Below, piece by piece: positions 8,497 through 17,266 of a stretch of 49,541 nucleotides of DNA. The DNA is taken from positions 1-49,541 of the forward strand of contig DVNR01000067.1 in NCBI GenBank assembly GCA_018714205.1, read 5' to 3'. The notes under the pieces were generated by a model. It ran no database searches, was not told the DNA's origin, and saw nothing but the letters and a program-made list of their open reading frames with translations. This DNA is from Candidatus Aphodousia faecipullorum (GTDB taxonomy: Bacteria; Pseudomonadota; Gammaproteobacteria; Burkholderiales; Burkholderiaceae_F). Both the position numbers and the translations under genes were made by a program. Each line of letters opens with the position of its first letter. The first letter of the stretch is position 1.

Positions 8497-9243
8497 CTAC
8501 GGTGTGCTCGAAGAGAGAGTTTTAGCCTCAGAAGTCGTATTTTCAGAAGCATCGGGTTTGATGGTGTTCTCGCTATCGCTCACCGGCCAAGGGGAGCACT
8601 TGTCAATGGCCAGTTCTTTTGCAAGCACTGTGCTGCCATGGCGTCTAGCGCTTTCCGCAGGGCTGATCCCCTGATCATTGCAGAGCGTTTTGTCAGCGCC
8701 GGCTTTCAATAAAACCGCAACCGTGTTGGCGGCGGCGATTCTTGCAGCCATATAAAGCGGGGTGACCCCACGAGGCGTTCTGGCGTTGATTTCAGCGCCG
8801 CGATCAATTAAAAATTGCGTCATTTCTGACTCGCCGACAGAAGCGGCGTAGTGAAGAGCGGTCCAACCGTAATTGGCATTGACGGGAGCGCCCATCTCGA
8901 GCAATTTTTCAGCCAACGTCCGATCACCCTTGATTGCGGCGAGCATTAACGGAGTTTCGCCCCTGAGTGTCGGGACGTTAACGTTAATCTTGTAGCTTCT
9001 CAGAAGGACTTGATTAACTGTGACAGAGGCGTCCATGCGAATGGCGTATACAAGAGGCGTTTCCCCGTTAGGAAGATACAGGTTGGGGTCGTAGGCTTTT
9101 TCTCTCAGGATAAAAGCGACTTTCCCAGCATCGTCAGTGCCGATCGCTTCCTGGAGCTCATGAGCTAAGCTGGGTGCCGTTGGCGTTTGGGCTAACGCTT
9201 GTGTCATGACAAGCACTAACGGGAGAGTCAAGAATTTTTTCAT
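8497..9243 (-). CDS. Exported ankyrin-repeat protein
   Basis: This ~248-residue protein has an N-terminal Sec signal peptide (MKKFLTLPLVLVMTQALA, cleavage likely before QTPTA) and about five ankyrin repeats over residues 45-200. They are recognised by GETPLVYAIR, GETPLMLAAIKG, GWTALHYAASVG and GVTPLYMAARI. The C-terminal tail is rich in Ser, Thr and Glu and probably disordered. The ATG at 9243 gives a normal signal peptide; an in-frame TTG two codons upstream at 9249 overlaps the tatD stop and is less likely. The function is unknown. It is probably a periplasmic protein-protein interaction module, cotranscribed between tatD and rlhA. Confidence 0.85.
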   Translation of the reverse strand: MKKFLTLPLVLVMTQALAQTPTAPSLAHELQEAIGTDDAGKVAFILREKAYDPNLYLPNGETPLVYAIRMDASVTVNQVLLRSYKINVNVPTLRGETPLMLAAIKGDRTLAEKLLEMGAPVNANYGWTALHYAASVGESEMTQFLIDRGAEINARTPRGVTPLYMAARIAAANTVAVLLKAGADKTLCNDQGISPAESARRHGSTVLAKELAIDKCSPWPVSDSENTIKPDASENTTSEAKTLSSSTP

Positions 9244-9245
9244 GA

Positions 9246-10007
9246 TCAAATTCCAAAAAAACGGGCGGCATTGCCTGACGTGATCTTCGCAACTTCTTCA
9301 ATCGATAGACCTCTTAAGTTTGCCAGAAAATGCGCGACATACGGTACGTAAGAGGGCTCGTTTCGACGACCTCTTAACGGAACAGGCGCTAAGTAAGGAC
9401 TGTCGGTTTCAATGAAAATCCGATCTAGCGGGGCTTTTTTTGCGACTTCTTGAATATCTTTGGCGGATTTGAAAGTGAGAATGCCGGAAAACGATAGGTA
9501 GCCGCCCATGTCTAGAGCCCGACTGGCAAAAGCCCAATCACCACAAAAGCAGTGCAAGACGAACCCACATTCTGAGGCGTTATTTTCTCTGAGGATGCTG
9601 ATCGTGTCGTCAGAGGCTTCCCGAGAATGAATAATGAGCGGTTTTTTGGCAATATGAGCGGCGCTTACATGCAAAGCAAATCGATTTCTCTGCCAGTTCA
9701 ACGGCTCGTGGCAGTAATGGTAGTCAAGCCCGGTTTCTCCAACAGCGACCATTTTGTCGTCGCTGACAATTTTTGCAATTTCCTGGGGCGATAAATCTTT
9801 TAGCTCTTCATCCTGAGGACTCACGGCAAAAGCACCGTAAAGCTCTCGGTACTGCGCGGTTAGCTTTTTCACGGCTTCGATTTCGTCAGGTTGGGTGGCA
9901 ACCACGACGGCGTTGGTTACCTGAGCAAGCCGCATCCGTTCGATCAGCGTTGGCTGTTCGTTTCCGAAAACATCCATGTGGATATGGCAGTGAGTGTCAA
10001 AAAACAT
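9246..10007 (-). CDS. tatD: TatD-family metal-dependent hydrolase/DNase
   Basis: This 253-residue TIM-barrel amidohydrolase of the TatD family shows all the metal-ligand blocks: FDTHCHIHMD at the N terminus, VGETGLDYHY, PLIIHSREA, VLHCFCGD and the closing IETDSPYLAPVPLRGRRNEP. Family members are 3'-5' DNases acting in DNA repair or apoptosis-like degradation, and many bacterial copies have no proven physiological role. Which of the TatD, YcfH and YjjV branches it belongs to cannot be decided by eye. It opens a three-gene minus-strand operon with the ankyrin protein and rlhA, and sits just downstream of a terminator that isolates it from the acyl-CoA synthetase. Confidence 0.9.
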   Translation of the reverse strand: MFFDTHCHIHMDVFGNEQPTLIERMRLAQVTNAVVVATQPDEIEAVKKLTAQYRELYGAFAVSPQDEELKDLSPQEIAKIVSDDKMVAVGETGLDYHYCHEPLNWQRNRFALHVSAAHIAKKPLIIHSREASDDTISILRENNASECGFVLHCFCGDWAFASRALDMGGYLSFSGILTFKSAKDIQEVAKKAPLDRIFIETDSPYLAPVPLRGRRNEPSYVPYVAHFLANLRGLSIEEVAKITSGNAARFFGI

Positions 10008-10023
10008 GATCGTGCAACCGAAA

Positions 10024-10051
10024 AATTTGCCCCCTTACGGGGTAAGGGGGC
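10024..10051 (-). terminator. Intrinsic terminator after the first acyl-CoA synthetase
   Basis: A perfect 9-bp GC-rich stem (GCCCCCTTA at 10029-10037 with TAAGGGGGC at 10043-10051) has a 5-base loop. On the minus strand it is followed by AAATTTTTC. It separates the synthetase gene from tatD. Confidence 0.85.
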
Positions 10052-10074
10052 TGAAATGAAAAAGAAATTTCCGT

Positions 10075-11907
10075 TTAACTTCTTCGACGAGTTTCGTAAA
10101 GGCTATTGATTTCGCTTGCAAAGCGATCGGCAATTTGCCGACGGCGCAATTTCATCGTAGGAGTTAAAAGCCCGTTTTCAACGGTCCAGTGCTCTTTAAA
10201 TAAGTAAGCGTTTCGCGGAACTCCGTATTGAGGGAAGTGTTTTGCCGCTAGACGGATTCGTTTAACAATTCGAGCACGCAAGTCTCGATTGTTGTTGATA
10301 TCCGTGCTATTGGGGTCAATTCCCAACTCTTCACATAAAAGACCGAATTGCATGGGATTGACAACCGCTAAAGCAGTGATATAGGGGCGCTCCTCGCCAA
10401 CAACCATGACCTGTTCAAATAAATGATCTTCCTGGATAGCGAACTCCAAATCGACAGGAGCAATTTTTTCACCGGTGCTTGTCACGATAATTTCTTTGAT
10501 GCGACCCGTGATTTTGACTCGTCCGCCGTCGCTTAAGTCCACTTGATCACCAGTTTTCAACCAGCCGTCTTCTGTAAAAGATTGCGCTGTTGCCTGAGGC
10601 AGATTCCAGTATCCATTCATGACAGAGGGACCGCGAACTTGAAGTTCCTGATTTTCTCCGCATCGAACTTCACAACGAGCGACCGGCGCGCCGACGGTTG
10701 CCGGGTGATTGCCGTGATCCTTATTGATCGAGATCACAGGGCTATATTCGGTTAACCCATATGCTTGGCGAATCTGAATGCCGAGCGCGCAGAAAAATTT
10801 CGCAACCGTTAAATTCAACGCCGCCCCACCGCTCACGATGTATTTCATGCGGCCTCCGAAAAGTGCTTTTATCGGTGCGCTCACTTTGTCCTTATAAAGG
10901 GCGTCAAAGAGGAAATCCAGAGAAGGCACTCCGTCATCCTCAGTGGGCATGTCATTATCTCGACAAAATTTTCGCCACTGACTTGCGATGACATTGCGAA
11001 GGATGACTCTCTCCGCTTCGGACGCTTTTGCAAAGCCGTTTTGAAGCTTTGCATAAAACTGTTCCAATACGCGGGGCACTGTGCACATGAGAGTTGGCTG
11101 AATTTCTTTCAAGTCCTCAGCCAATTGCATTACGCCACGACTGAAAACGAGTGTGGCACCGTGAGCGACACAGTTGTAGTACGTGACCGTTCGCTCAAAA
11201 GTGTGGGAAAGAGGCAGGTAAGACAGAAAAAGGTCATCATCCCCAGGATGGACCGTTTCGCTTACATCTTGAACATTCGAGACAACGGCACGATGCGTTA
11301 GCATGACCCCTTTGGGACGACCCGTGGTACCGGACGTGTAGACAATTGCTGCCAAATCTTCAGGCTCAGGTCCTTGCGGCAGATCGTTTTCTGTGATCTC
11401 TTCACCCTGTGTAAGCCATTGATGAAGACCGCAGTATCGAGTGTGCCCGTCGTAGCCATGTTCTTCCTCGGTCGTAAAAACCACTTGTTCAAGTGTCGGA
11501 ATAGGGGTATCGGAATGAAAGATCGCATTCCAACGTGCTTTGGTTGTGGTGACCAGGAACCGACAGCCGCTATCGGCCATGATATAAGCGGCCGATTCAG
11601 GAGTGTCAATAGCATGAAGCGGCACGGGAACTAATGCGTTGGCCAAGGCTGCCTGGTCAAAAGTTAGGGCATCCAAGGAGTTGATCAAAAGCATGGCAAC
11701 GCGGTCTCCACGCTGAAAACCCATTGCGCAAAGCGCTTTTCGCCAGCGCATAACGCGTTGACCGAATTCCCTCCAGGTCACGCTTATCCATTGTTCTTTA
11801 TCGTAGTCGTAGTAGCGGTACCCTTCTTTGTCAGGCTTCGTTCGCAACGTATGCGCAAGCATCTGAGGTAGGGTGGTGAATTGATTGATGTCGCTTTGAG
11901 AGGTCAT
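10075..11907 (-). CDS. Long-chain acyl-CoA synthetase / AMP-dependent ligase (paralogue 1)
   Basis: This 610-residue ANL-superfamily adenylate-forming enzyme activates a carboxylic acid, probably a long-chain fatty acid, to its acyl-CoA through an acyl-adenylate. The P-loop-like signature YTSGTTGRPKGVMLTH, the motif AYGLTEYSPV, the GWLKTGDQVDL hinge region and the C-terminal catalytic lysine region (EIIVTSTGEKIAPVDLE) are present. It resembles the FadD15/AAE-type 600-residue family rather than E. coli FadD. A second copy at 19139-20989 shares long blocks, so they arose by duplication. The gene stands alone between two terminators. The preferred acid is not visible from sequence. Confidence 0.88.
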   Translation of the reverse strand: MTSQSDINQFTTLPQMLAHTLRTKPDKEGYRYYDYDKEQWISVTWREFGQRVMRWRKALCAMGFQRGDRVAMLLINSLDALTFDQAALANALVPVPLHAIDTPESAAYIMADSGCRFLVTTTKARWNAIFHSDTPIPTLEQVVFTTEEEHGYDGHTRYCGLHQWLTQGEEITENDLPQGPEPEDLAAIVYTSGTTGRPKGVMLTHRAVVSNVQDVSETVHPGDDDLFLSYLPLSHTFERTVTYYNCVAHGATLVFSRGVMQLAEDLKEIQPTLMCTVPRVLEQFYAKLQNGFAKASEAERVILRNVIASQWRKFCRDNDMPTEDDGVPSLDFLFDALYKDKVSAPIKALFGGRMKYIVSGGAALNLTVAKFFCALGIQIRQAYGLTEYSPVISINKDHGNHPATVGAPVARCEVRCGENQELQVRGPSVMNGYWNLPQATAQSFTEDGWLKTGDQVDLSDGGRVKITGRIKEIIVTSTGEKIAPVDLEFAIQEDHLFEQVMVVGEERPYITALAVVNPMQFGLLCEELGIDPNSTDINNNRDLRARIVKRIRLAAKHFPQYGVPRNAYLFKEHWTVENGLLTPTMKLRRRQIADRFASEINSLYETRRRS

Positions 11908-12006
11908 TGGTCAAAAATTTTCAGCGAAAGAAATAATCCGAAAATTTTAGCAAATGTTCAAGGAAGTAAGTTTACTGGCGAGATGGATCTTTGCCCCTAT
12001 CAGTCC

Positions 12007-12040
12007 GAAAAAAAGCGCCGACCTATGTAAGTCGGCGCTA
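12007..12040 (-). terminator. Intrinsic terminator after the lar-capA operon
   Basis: A perfect 9-bp stem (AGCGCCGAC at 12014-12022 with GTCGGCGCT at 12031-12039) is followed on the minus strand by a run of T residues. It lies 25 bases past the CapA-like stop codon. Confidence 0.9.
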
Positions 12041-12063
12041 ATTCCTGCATTTAGAAAAATTAA

Positions 12064-13356
12064 TCAAAGCGTGACGTACCCAACACCATCGCGAATTTCG
12101 ACCTTAGTGTTTAATTCAGCACTTAGTTCACGGATTTTTTCCAAGGTTTCCATGCTGCGTGACAATCGCGGCCATCCGCGTTGGGCACGCGAAGCGTGCA
12201 TGCCAAGCTCAATCGGATAAAGTTTCATTTCGGTGATGCGGCCGTCTTCGAGCGTCCATCCTGCTGCGAATGCGCGCCAGATATCAGGCATCGCCGGATA
12301 GCCGACTGTGTCGTTTTTGCTTCTGTTATTCATGTATTCGCCAACTCGTGTGTCTTGAGACAAGCGCATTTTGACGAAGGCATCGTAGGGTTGAGCCGCG
12401 ATCGTTTCAGTTTGGAAAATGAAGTTGCCAAGGCTATGAAGAATCACGCCCCCATTGTAGACTTCAACACCGCGAAGCATGTGAGGGCCATGACCGATCA
12501 CAACACTCGCACCTGCGTCAATGGCTTCGTGGGTCATTGTGGTTACAAATTGAGGAATGCTGAAGAAATTCTTGCCGTTCATCTCGTGCGTGTGAAGGCT
12601 AAAGAGCACAACATCGGCTTGACGCTTGGCTTCGCGAATTTCATTGAGAATCCGCTCTTCATCAATCGGATCTGGTTTGGTTTCAACAAAATTTTTATCA
12701 TCAAGAACAAATTGATAAGGCCCAAAGTGACTCAAACCTTCGGGTAGCGGAGCCGCATAACCCAGCTCGATGGAAAGCTCTTGGAACGCGTTGACTTGGG
12801 TTTTCTTCGCAAGATTTTGCACTGCGTCAAAAGTCTCTTTATCAACGTGGTAAATGGTTTTGTAGCGCAAAGGGTTAAGACCGGGGCGGCCAATCATACG
12901 AAAGCCTTGTCCACCGGCCACCGCGGCAGGATCAAAGTTGGACGTTGCGCCGATCATGGCCACACGCAAGCCATCAACTTCCAAATAGCAGGCGTTGCTG
13001 GCTTCTTGCAATGTGGCACCGGTTCCGGCAAAAACCATATTGCGTTCTTGCAAATGCTTGATTGTCGCAGTTACGCCTAAAGGACCGAAATCGCCGGAAT
13101 GGTTGTTAGCGGTGTTGAAAAGATTAAAACCGTAGCGAAGCATGTCATCGAGCATTGCCGGATCAGTCATTGCCCATGTGCCTCCGCTGGCTGCCGCGGG
13201 GAAACCTTCTTGGCGGTGGAAGGTCATTTCGAGATTGGCAAAGCGGACATCGTGACCTTTGATAAGTTGTTCAAGCTCATCAAATCCCTGATAACCGTTT
13301 TCGGGAAGTCGGCGTGTAATGAAGCTGTCACCGGTGGCGATAAAAGTTGTGCGCAT
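12064..13356 (-). CDS. CapA-family metallophosphoesterase-like protein
   Basis: This 430-residue protein of the CapA (poly-gamma-glutamate synthesis/PGA_cap) family has a calcineurin-like metallophosphoesterase fold. Visible metal-site motifs are ATGDSFITRR at the N terminus, FANLEMTF, the NTANNHSGDFG block, VVLFSLHTHEMNG, VIGHGPHMLRG and LHSLGNFIFQ. There is no signal peptide or anchor, so the protein looks cytoplasmic, unlike true CapA. It starts behind a GGAGG ribosome binding site, 84 bases after larE and on the same strand, and the operon terminator follows it. A link to the nickel-pincer operon is therefore plausible but unproven. A role in capsule synthesis is unlikely, as no capB or capC is near. 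Confidence 0.82.
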   Translation of the reverse strand: MRTTFIATGDSFITRRLPENGYQGFDELEQLIKGHDVRFANLEMTFHRQEGFPAAASGGTWAMTDPAMLDDMLRYGFNLFNTANNHSGDFGPLGVTATIKHLQERNMVFAGTGATLQEASNACYLEVDGLRVAMIGATSNFDPAAVAGGQGFRMIGRPGLNPLRYKTIYHVDKETFDAVQNLAKKTQVNAFQELSIELGYAAPLPEGLSHFGPYQFVLDDKNFVETKPDPIDEERILNEIREAKRQADVVLFSLHTHEMNGKNFFSIPQFVTTMTHEAIDAGASVVIGHGPHMLRGVEVYNGGVILHSLGNFIFQTETIAAQPYDAFVKMRLSQDTRVGEYMNNRSKNDTVGYPAMPDIWRAFAAGWTLEDGRITEMKLYPIELGMHASRAQRGWPRLSRSMETLEKIRELSAELNTKVEIRDGVGYVTL

Positions 13357-13440
13357 AGAATTCCTCCGCGAAAAAGAAACAATCGCTATTCGATCATAAC
13401 GCGCTCATCAATCGTCGGGGAAATAATTTTTATCAGTCGG

Positions 13441-14268
13441 TTATCTGATTTGAGGTTTGATCTCATCCATGCTTCCGGAACGAAAACCTTGAAGATCCAG
13501 ACAGACGTACTGCCACCCCAAACGTTTCAGTTCATTGACAATTTCCTGAGCATGAGTGACAACTATCGGAAAGTATTGGGGATCAACCTCAATTCGGGCT
13601 GTCGTTTCATCGCTGCGCACCCGAAGGTTGTAGAAGCCGAGATTTTTTAATGAGTCTTCCGCTTTTTCTACCGCATTGAACTTTTCCTGTGTCAAAATCG
13701 TGCCATACGGGAATCGTGTGGCCAAGCAGGAGCCTGACGGCTTGTTGGCGGCTGAAATTCCCAACTCGGATAGCAACTGGCGAACTTCAATTTTATGCAA
13801 GCCCAGCTCTTTGAGCGGACTGATGGCGCCTGATTCCGCAATCGCTTTTTGCCCCGGGCGGAAATGGATGAGATCATCAAGCTGAGTGCCTTCCATGATT
13901 GCGTGGCAGTCAATTGAGTGGGCGAATTCCAATAATTTATTAAACAGATGCTTTTTACATAAATAGCATCGGTCAATCGGGTTGCGCTCAATGCCCACTT
14001 CGTCAACGCGATCAAGTTGAATGCGATGTAGTGTGAAGCCGAGCTTGTTGGCTGCCTCCTCCGCGTCTTTTATCGCGGAGTGACTCATCCACTGAGCCGT
14101 GACGCAAACAGGAAAAATTTGCCGGAGGTCCTCGGAGACTTCTTTAAGTAAAGCGAGCACAAGAAGGCTGTCAACGCCTCCAGAGAATGCGACAATCACT
14201 TTTTGACCGGCGAAGGCCTTAAAGTATGCCTTCGCTGCGGCAAGTTTTTCACTTATCTCACTTACCAA
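13441..14268 (-). CDS. larE: LarE, sulfur transferase of nickel-pincer cofactor synthesis
   Basis: This 275-residue ATP pyrophosphatase has the PP-loop SGGVDSLLVLALLKE near residue 30. LarE adenylates the carboxylates of P2CMN and inserts sulfur to give the bisthiocarboxylate precursor of the NPN cofactor. The conserved cysteine of PSGSCLATRFPYG, the sulfur donor in sacrificial-type LarE, is present. An upstream RCYLCKKH pair is a normal family feature; I do not see enough to decide between a sacrificial and a cluster-dependent mechanism. The start is a TTG with a strong GGAGG six bases upstream and overlaps the larC end by 11 bases, which indicates coupled translation. Confidence 0.92.
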   Translation of the reverse strand: MVSEISEKLAAAKAYFKAFAGQKVIVAFSGGVDSLLVLALLKEVSEDLRQIFPVCVTAQWMSHSAIKDAEEAANKLGFTLHRIQLDRVDEVGIERNPIDRCYLCKKHLFNKLLEFAHSIDCHAIMEGTQLDDLIHFRPGQKAIAESGAISPLKELGLHKIEVRQLLSELGISAANKPSGSCLATRFPYGTILTQEKFNAVEKAEDSLKNLGFYNLRVRSDETTARIEVDPQYFPIVVTHAQEIVNELKRLGWQYVCLDLQGFRSGSMDEIKPQIR

Positions 14269-15586
14269 GATACGCCTCCAGCGCTTCCAAATAGATGTGG
14301 TTAAATGTTAAGCCGCTCGCCATGGCCACTGCTTTGACGCTTTCAAATTCGGGATAGCAGGCTTTTGTTCCATCGGGTTTGAGACACACTTTCACATCGA
14401 TCACACCGTGTGGGGTCACCACTTTTTGCACTGTTCTGGGAAGGATGGTCCGTTTAACGAGACTGCGACGTATTCCGATCGTAGTGCTTTCACTAAAGAT
14501 GATCGCTTCCAGTGATTCCCTTAATCCCGGATGCGTTAGAACGCTCAGTAAATATGCCGGGCGACTCTTTTTCATGAAAATCGGGGTGAACCAGGCTTCC
14601 AACGCGCCTTCCGCGTAAAGTCGCTCAAGCAAATAACCGAGGCTCTCGGGCGTGCTGTCATCAATATTGGTTTCCAGTTTGACAACTTCATCGCTTTCGG
14701 TCAAATTGGGGTTGACAACCGGCTCGATTAACATGGCTCGTAAAATGCTGGGGCGCTCATAGGCTCGCTTGCCGGCCCCAAAACCGCACTTCATAATTTT
14801 GTACCGTTTCGGTAAAGCCTCGGCAGTTTTGATCGCCGCAACGATGGCTGCGCCGGTTGGTGTAATCAGCTCACCATGAACCGGAATGGAACTTAAGGTC
14901 AGACCGTAACGATTGGCAATATGCATCACAGCGGGAACAGGAATAGGCAAAATGCCGTGTTGGCAACGAATTTCTCCGTGTCCTTCAGCCAAATGGGGAA
15001 CGATCACTTCACTGACGTTGAGATCATCGAGCAAAACAGCAACAGACAAAATGTCGATGATGGAGTCCAGTGCCCCGACTTCATGGAAGTGAACCTCGGA
15101 AATATCAACACCATGGGAAAGAGCCTCGGCTTCGGCAATAATCTTAAAAATTTTCTTTGCCAGCTCTTTCGCATGTTCCGTGGCGCTACTGCCTTCAATA
15201 ATTCGGTTGACATCCGCTAAATGACGGTGTTCATGGTGGTGATGGTCATGCTGTTGGGTTGATTCGTGAACATGGTCATGCGCGTGCGCGGACTCATGAT
15301 CACGCATATGTTGACCCTCTTGGCAAGGTGCGCCATGATCCGAATCGCCGAAGAGGTAGGTCATATCATGGTCGTTATGAGGTTCGCCGTTTTTCAGTTC
15401 GACATCAAAATCACAACAATCGAGGGCGTTTTTTTTCACCCGACTGATTGTCAGTTCAAACTGTTGATCGGATAGCGAGGCTAACACCTCTCGCAACTTT
15501 TTCTCATCAGCGCCTAAATCCAACAAAGCGGCGGCAGTCATGTCGCCACTGATTCCAGAGGAACAGTCCAATACTAAAGTACTCAT
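14258..15586 (-). CDS. larC: LarC, nickel insertase of NPN cofactor synthesis, unsplit form
   Basis: This 442-residue protein (DUF111 family) uses CTP to insert nickel into the bisthiocarboxylated mononucleotide. The N terminus LDCSSGISGDMTAAALLDLG and the HFHEVGALDSIIDI block are diagnostic. Residues ~75-125 form a histidine-rich stretch with more than fifteen His, apparently a nickel store or sensor loop. In lactobacilli this gene is split as larC1/larC2 and joined by programmed frameshifting; here it is one continuous frame. It overlaps larB by four bases (ATGA) upstream and larE by 11 bases downstream, so larBCE is a tightly coupled operon. Confidence 0.94.
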   Translation of the reverse strand: MSTLVLDCSSGISGDMTAAALLDLGADEKKLREVLASLSDQQFELTISRVKKNALDCCDFDVELKNGEPHNDHDMTYLFGDSDHGAPCQEGQHMRDHESAHAHDHVHESTQQHDHHHHEHRHLADVNRIIEGSSATEHAKELAKKIFKIIAEAEALSHGVDISEVHFHEVGALDSIIDILSVAVLLDDLNVSEVIVPHLAEGHGEIRCQHGILPIPVPAVMHIANRYGLTLSSIPVHGELITPTGAAIVAAIKTAEALPKRYKIMKCGFGAGKRAYERPSILRAMLIEPVVNPNLTESDEVVKLETNIDDSTPESLGYLLERLYAEGALEAWFTPIFMKKSRPAYLLSVLTHPGLRESLEAIIFSESTTIGIRRSLVKRTILPRTVQKVVTPHGVIDVKVCLKPDGTKACYPEFESVKAVAMASGLTFNHIYLEALEAYLGK

Positions 15587-16335
15587 TTAACATCTCCTTT
15601 ATCGGCAAGGCGATTGATTTGGGAGGCCAGATATCCCGCGCCGTAGCCGTTGTCAATGTTGACCGTGGCTACCCCATTGGCACAGGTGTTGATCATGGTG
15701 AGCAGGGCGGAAAGCCCATGGAAATTGGCACCATAGCCGACAGAAGTCGGGACAGCGATAACAGGGTTGGCAACCAAACCGCCAATGACAGAAGGCAGGG
15801 CGCCTTCCATACCTGCCACAGCAATAACGCAATTGGCTTTTTGCAAGATATCAATGTGTGATAACAGGCGGTGCAATCCGCTTACACCGGCATCATAAAT
15901 TCGTTCAACCCGGTTGCCGAAAAATTCAGCTGTTTGGGCGGCTTCTTCAGCAACGGCGATATCAGCTGTGCCTGCTGTGCAGACAACGATAAGCCCAAGC
16001 TGCTGCACTTGACTTGGCGAAATTTTCACTATTCGACTGACAGGATTGTATTGAACAGGCAAGCTTTGTTTCAGCAGCTCAAATTGATGCTGATTGGCTC
16101 GAGTGCCCAAAACAGCCCCATTGGATTCATAAAGCTTTTGGAATATGGATACAAGAAAGGCATCGTTTTTGTTTTGACAAAAGACAACCTCAGGAAAACC
16201 GGAGCGCAAGGCTCGGTGGGTGTCTAGTTTTGCAAATCCGAGGTCTTCGAAAGGAGCTCGGGCAAGCAGTGCCTTAGCGTCCTGAATCGACATGTCACCG
16301 CATTTAACGGCTTCTAATAATTTTTCAATCTGCAT
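15583..16335 (-). CDS. larB: LarB, NaAD carboxylase/hydrolase of NPN cofactor synthesis
   Basis: This 250-residue PurE-like enzyme carboxylates the pyridinium ring of nicotinic acid adenine dinucleotide and hydrolyses the phosphoanhydride to give P2CMN, the first step of the pathway. The C-terminal signature TCANGVATVNIDNGYGAGY includes the family cysteine and the DNG(Y/F)GAG motif. The PurE-like core shows VCTAGTADIAVAEEAA and VAGMEGALPSVIGGLV. The length is normal. Its ATG lies 11 bases inside the end of the upstream methyltransferase gene, and its stop overlaps larC. Confidence 0.94.
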   Translation of the reverse strand: MQIEKLLEAVKCGDMSIQDAKALLARAPFEDLGFAKLDTHRALRSGFPEVVFCQNKNDAFLVSIFQKLYESNGAVLGTRANQHQFELLKQSLPVQYNPVSRIVKISPSQVQQLGLIVVCTAGTADIAVAEEAAQTAEFFGNRVERIYDAGVSGLHRLLSHIDILQKANCVIAVAGMEGALPSVIGGLVANPVIAVPTSVGYGANFHGLSALLTMINTCANGVATVNIDNGYGAGYLASQINRLADKGDVK

Positions 16336-17056
16336 AATGTTTTTTCTCGCGTCCCGCGACTATCAAAAAGTCTGCCACTAAGCTTTCATCGCCTCGGCTG
16401 ACGGTTCTTAGAATTTGCTCTGCCACGACGACAAGACCATTTGCCTGCAGCAAAGTCTCATCGTATTGAGGTCTCAAGTGTTTCGTCATTGGAAGTTCAG
16501 TCGCAATTCTTTCCATCACAGAGGGATCGACTTGGCCAATATGTTTGTGAGAGCTTTGCGGACCTTCGGGAAACCGATATTTTGGCTCTGTCAGGTAGTA
16601 GTAATGGTTGCCGTCAAAAATCAGCATCAAACCGTTTTGCTTTAAAAGTTTGCTCCAATTTTTGTATGCTGTTGCCGGATCAGTTAAATTCCAAACCAAA
16701 TTCCGAGTAACGATAAGATCATAATGTTCGCTCAGCTTAGGATGGGTTACGTCCGACAAGATAAACTGTGCGCTCAGGCCATTTTCGGCTGCATTGGCGC
16801 GGGCTTGTTCGATCATTTTGGGACTTGCGTCAACGCCGGTGACTTGAAAACCCATCTGGGAAAGAATTAGACTGAAAAAACCGGGACCACAGCCTAAATC
16901 TAAGGCTTTAGGGTTAGAGGTGGTGATTTTTGAAGCCCAGGCGGTCAGTAACCGCCCATAAACACTTTGCTTATCGGCAAACTCTTCTCGGTTAGCCAGT
17001 GAGTATCCTTGAGCTCTTAAATCCCAGTAACCAACGATATTGTCTTTTAAATCCAT
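16325..17056 (-). CDS. Class I SAM-dependent methyltransferase leading the lar operon
   Basis: This ~243-residue Rossmann-fold methyltransferase has motif I ALDLGCGPGFFSLIL, a post-I acidic residue in VTGVDASPKMIEQA, and motif IV-like DLIVTRNLVWNLTDP. The ATG at 17056 gives a start close to the family N terminus; a TTG at 17086 would add ten residues. It overlaps larB by 11 bases and is the first gene of the operon, so it is made together with LarB, LarC and LarE. The substrate is unknown. It could modify the NPN cofactor, a precursor or an unrelated small molecule; generic UbiE-like methyltransferases look the same. Confidence 0.85.
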   Translation of the reverse strand: MDLKDNIVGYWDLRAQGYSLANREEFADKQSVYGRLLTAWASKITTSNPKALDLGCGPGFFSLILSQMGFQVTGVDASPKMIEQARANAAENGLSAQFILSDVTHPKLSEHYDLIVTRNLVWNLTDPATAYKNWSKLLKQNGLMLIFDGNHYYYLTEPKYRFPEGPQSSHKHIGQVDPSVMERIATELPMTKHLRPQYDETLLQANGLVVVAEQILRTVSRGDESLVADFLIVAGREKKHYAD

Positions 17057-17250
17057 TGGAGTCTCTTTGCTCGACCAGTCAGCCAATAGTGTATCTTGTT
17101 TACGGTTTCAGCTTATCGGAATTTTGAATATTTCTTTGAGTCAATGCTTGCAAAAAATTGCCTGATTCTCCTTCTTTCGTAGTTACTATGCCCTAGAAAT
17201 GTCAAAAATAATTTTTTGAGTGAATTTGTATTCAACAAAAATAGTAAATA

Positions 17251-17266
17251 AATCAAATGATTGATT
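17251..17266. promoter_or_regulatory. Inverted repeat in the lar-merR divergent promoter region
   Basis: The 370-bp gap between the methyltransferase and merR starts is very AT-rich. It holds the inverted repeat AATCAA-N4-TTGATT at these positions. The half-sites face outward, the reverse of the FNR consensus (TTGAT-N4-ATCAA), so it is not a standard FNR box. It may be an operator for the divergent MerR regulator. I could not identify convincing -35/-10 pairs in the gap. Confidence 0.3.

Noticed and set aside
12181..13650. Long plus-strand open frames (12181-12747, 12781-13080, 13099-13650) opposite the capA-like and larE genes
   Set aside because: They lack ribosome binding sites and family motifs and lie opposite well-supported genes; they are antisense shadows.
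17251..17266. FNR box between lar and merR
   Set aside because: The half-sites are in the reverse order (AATCAA-N4-TTGATT) to the FNR consensus.
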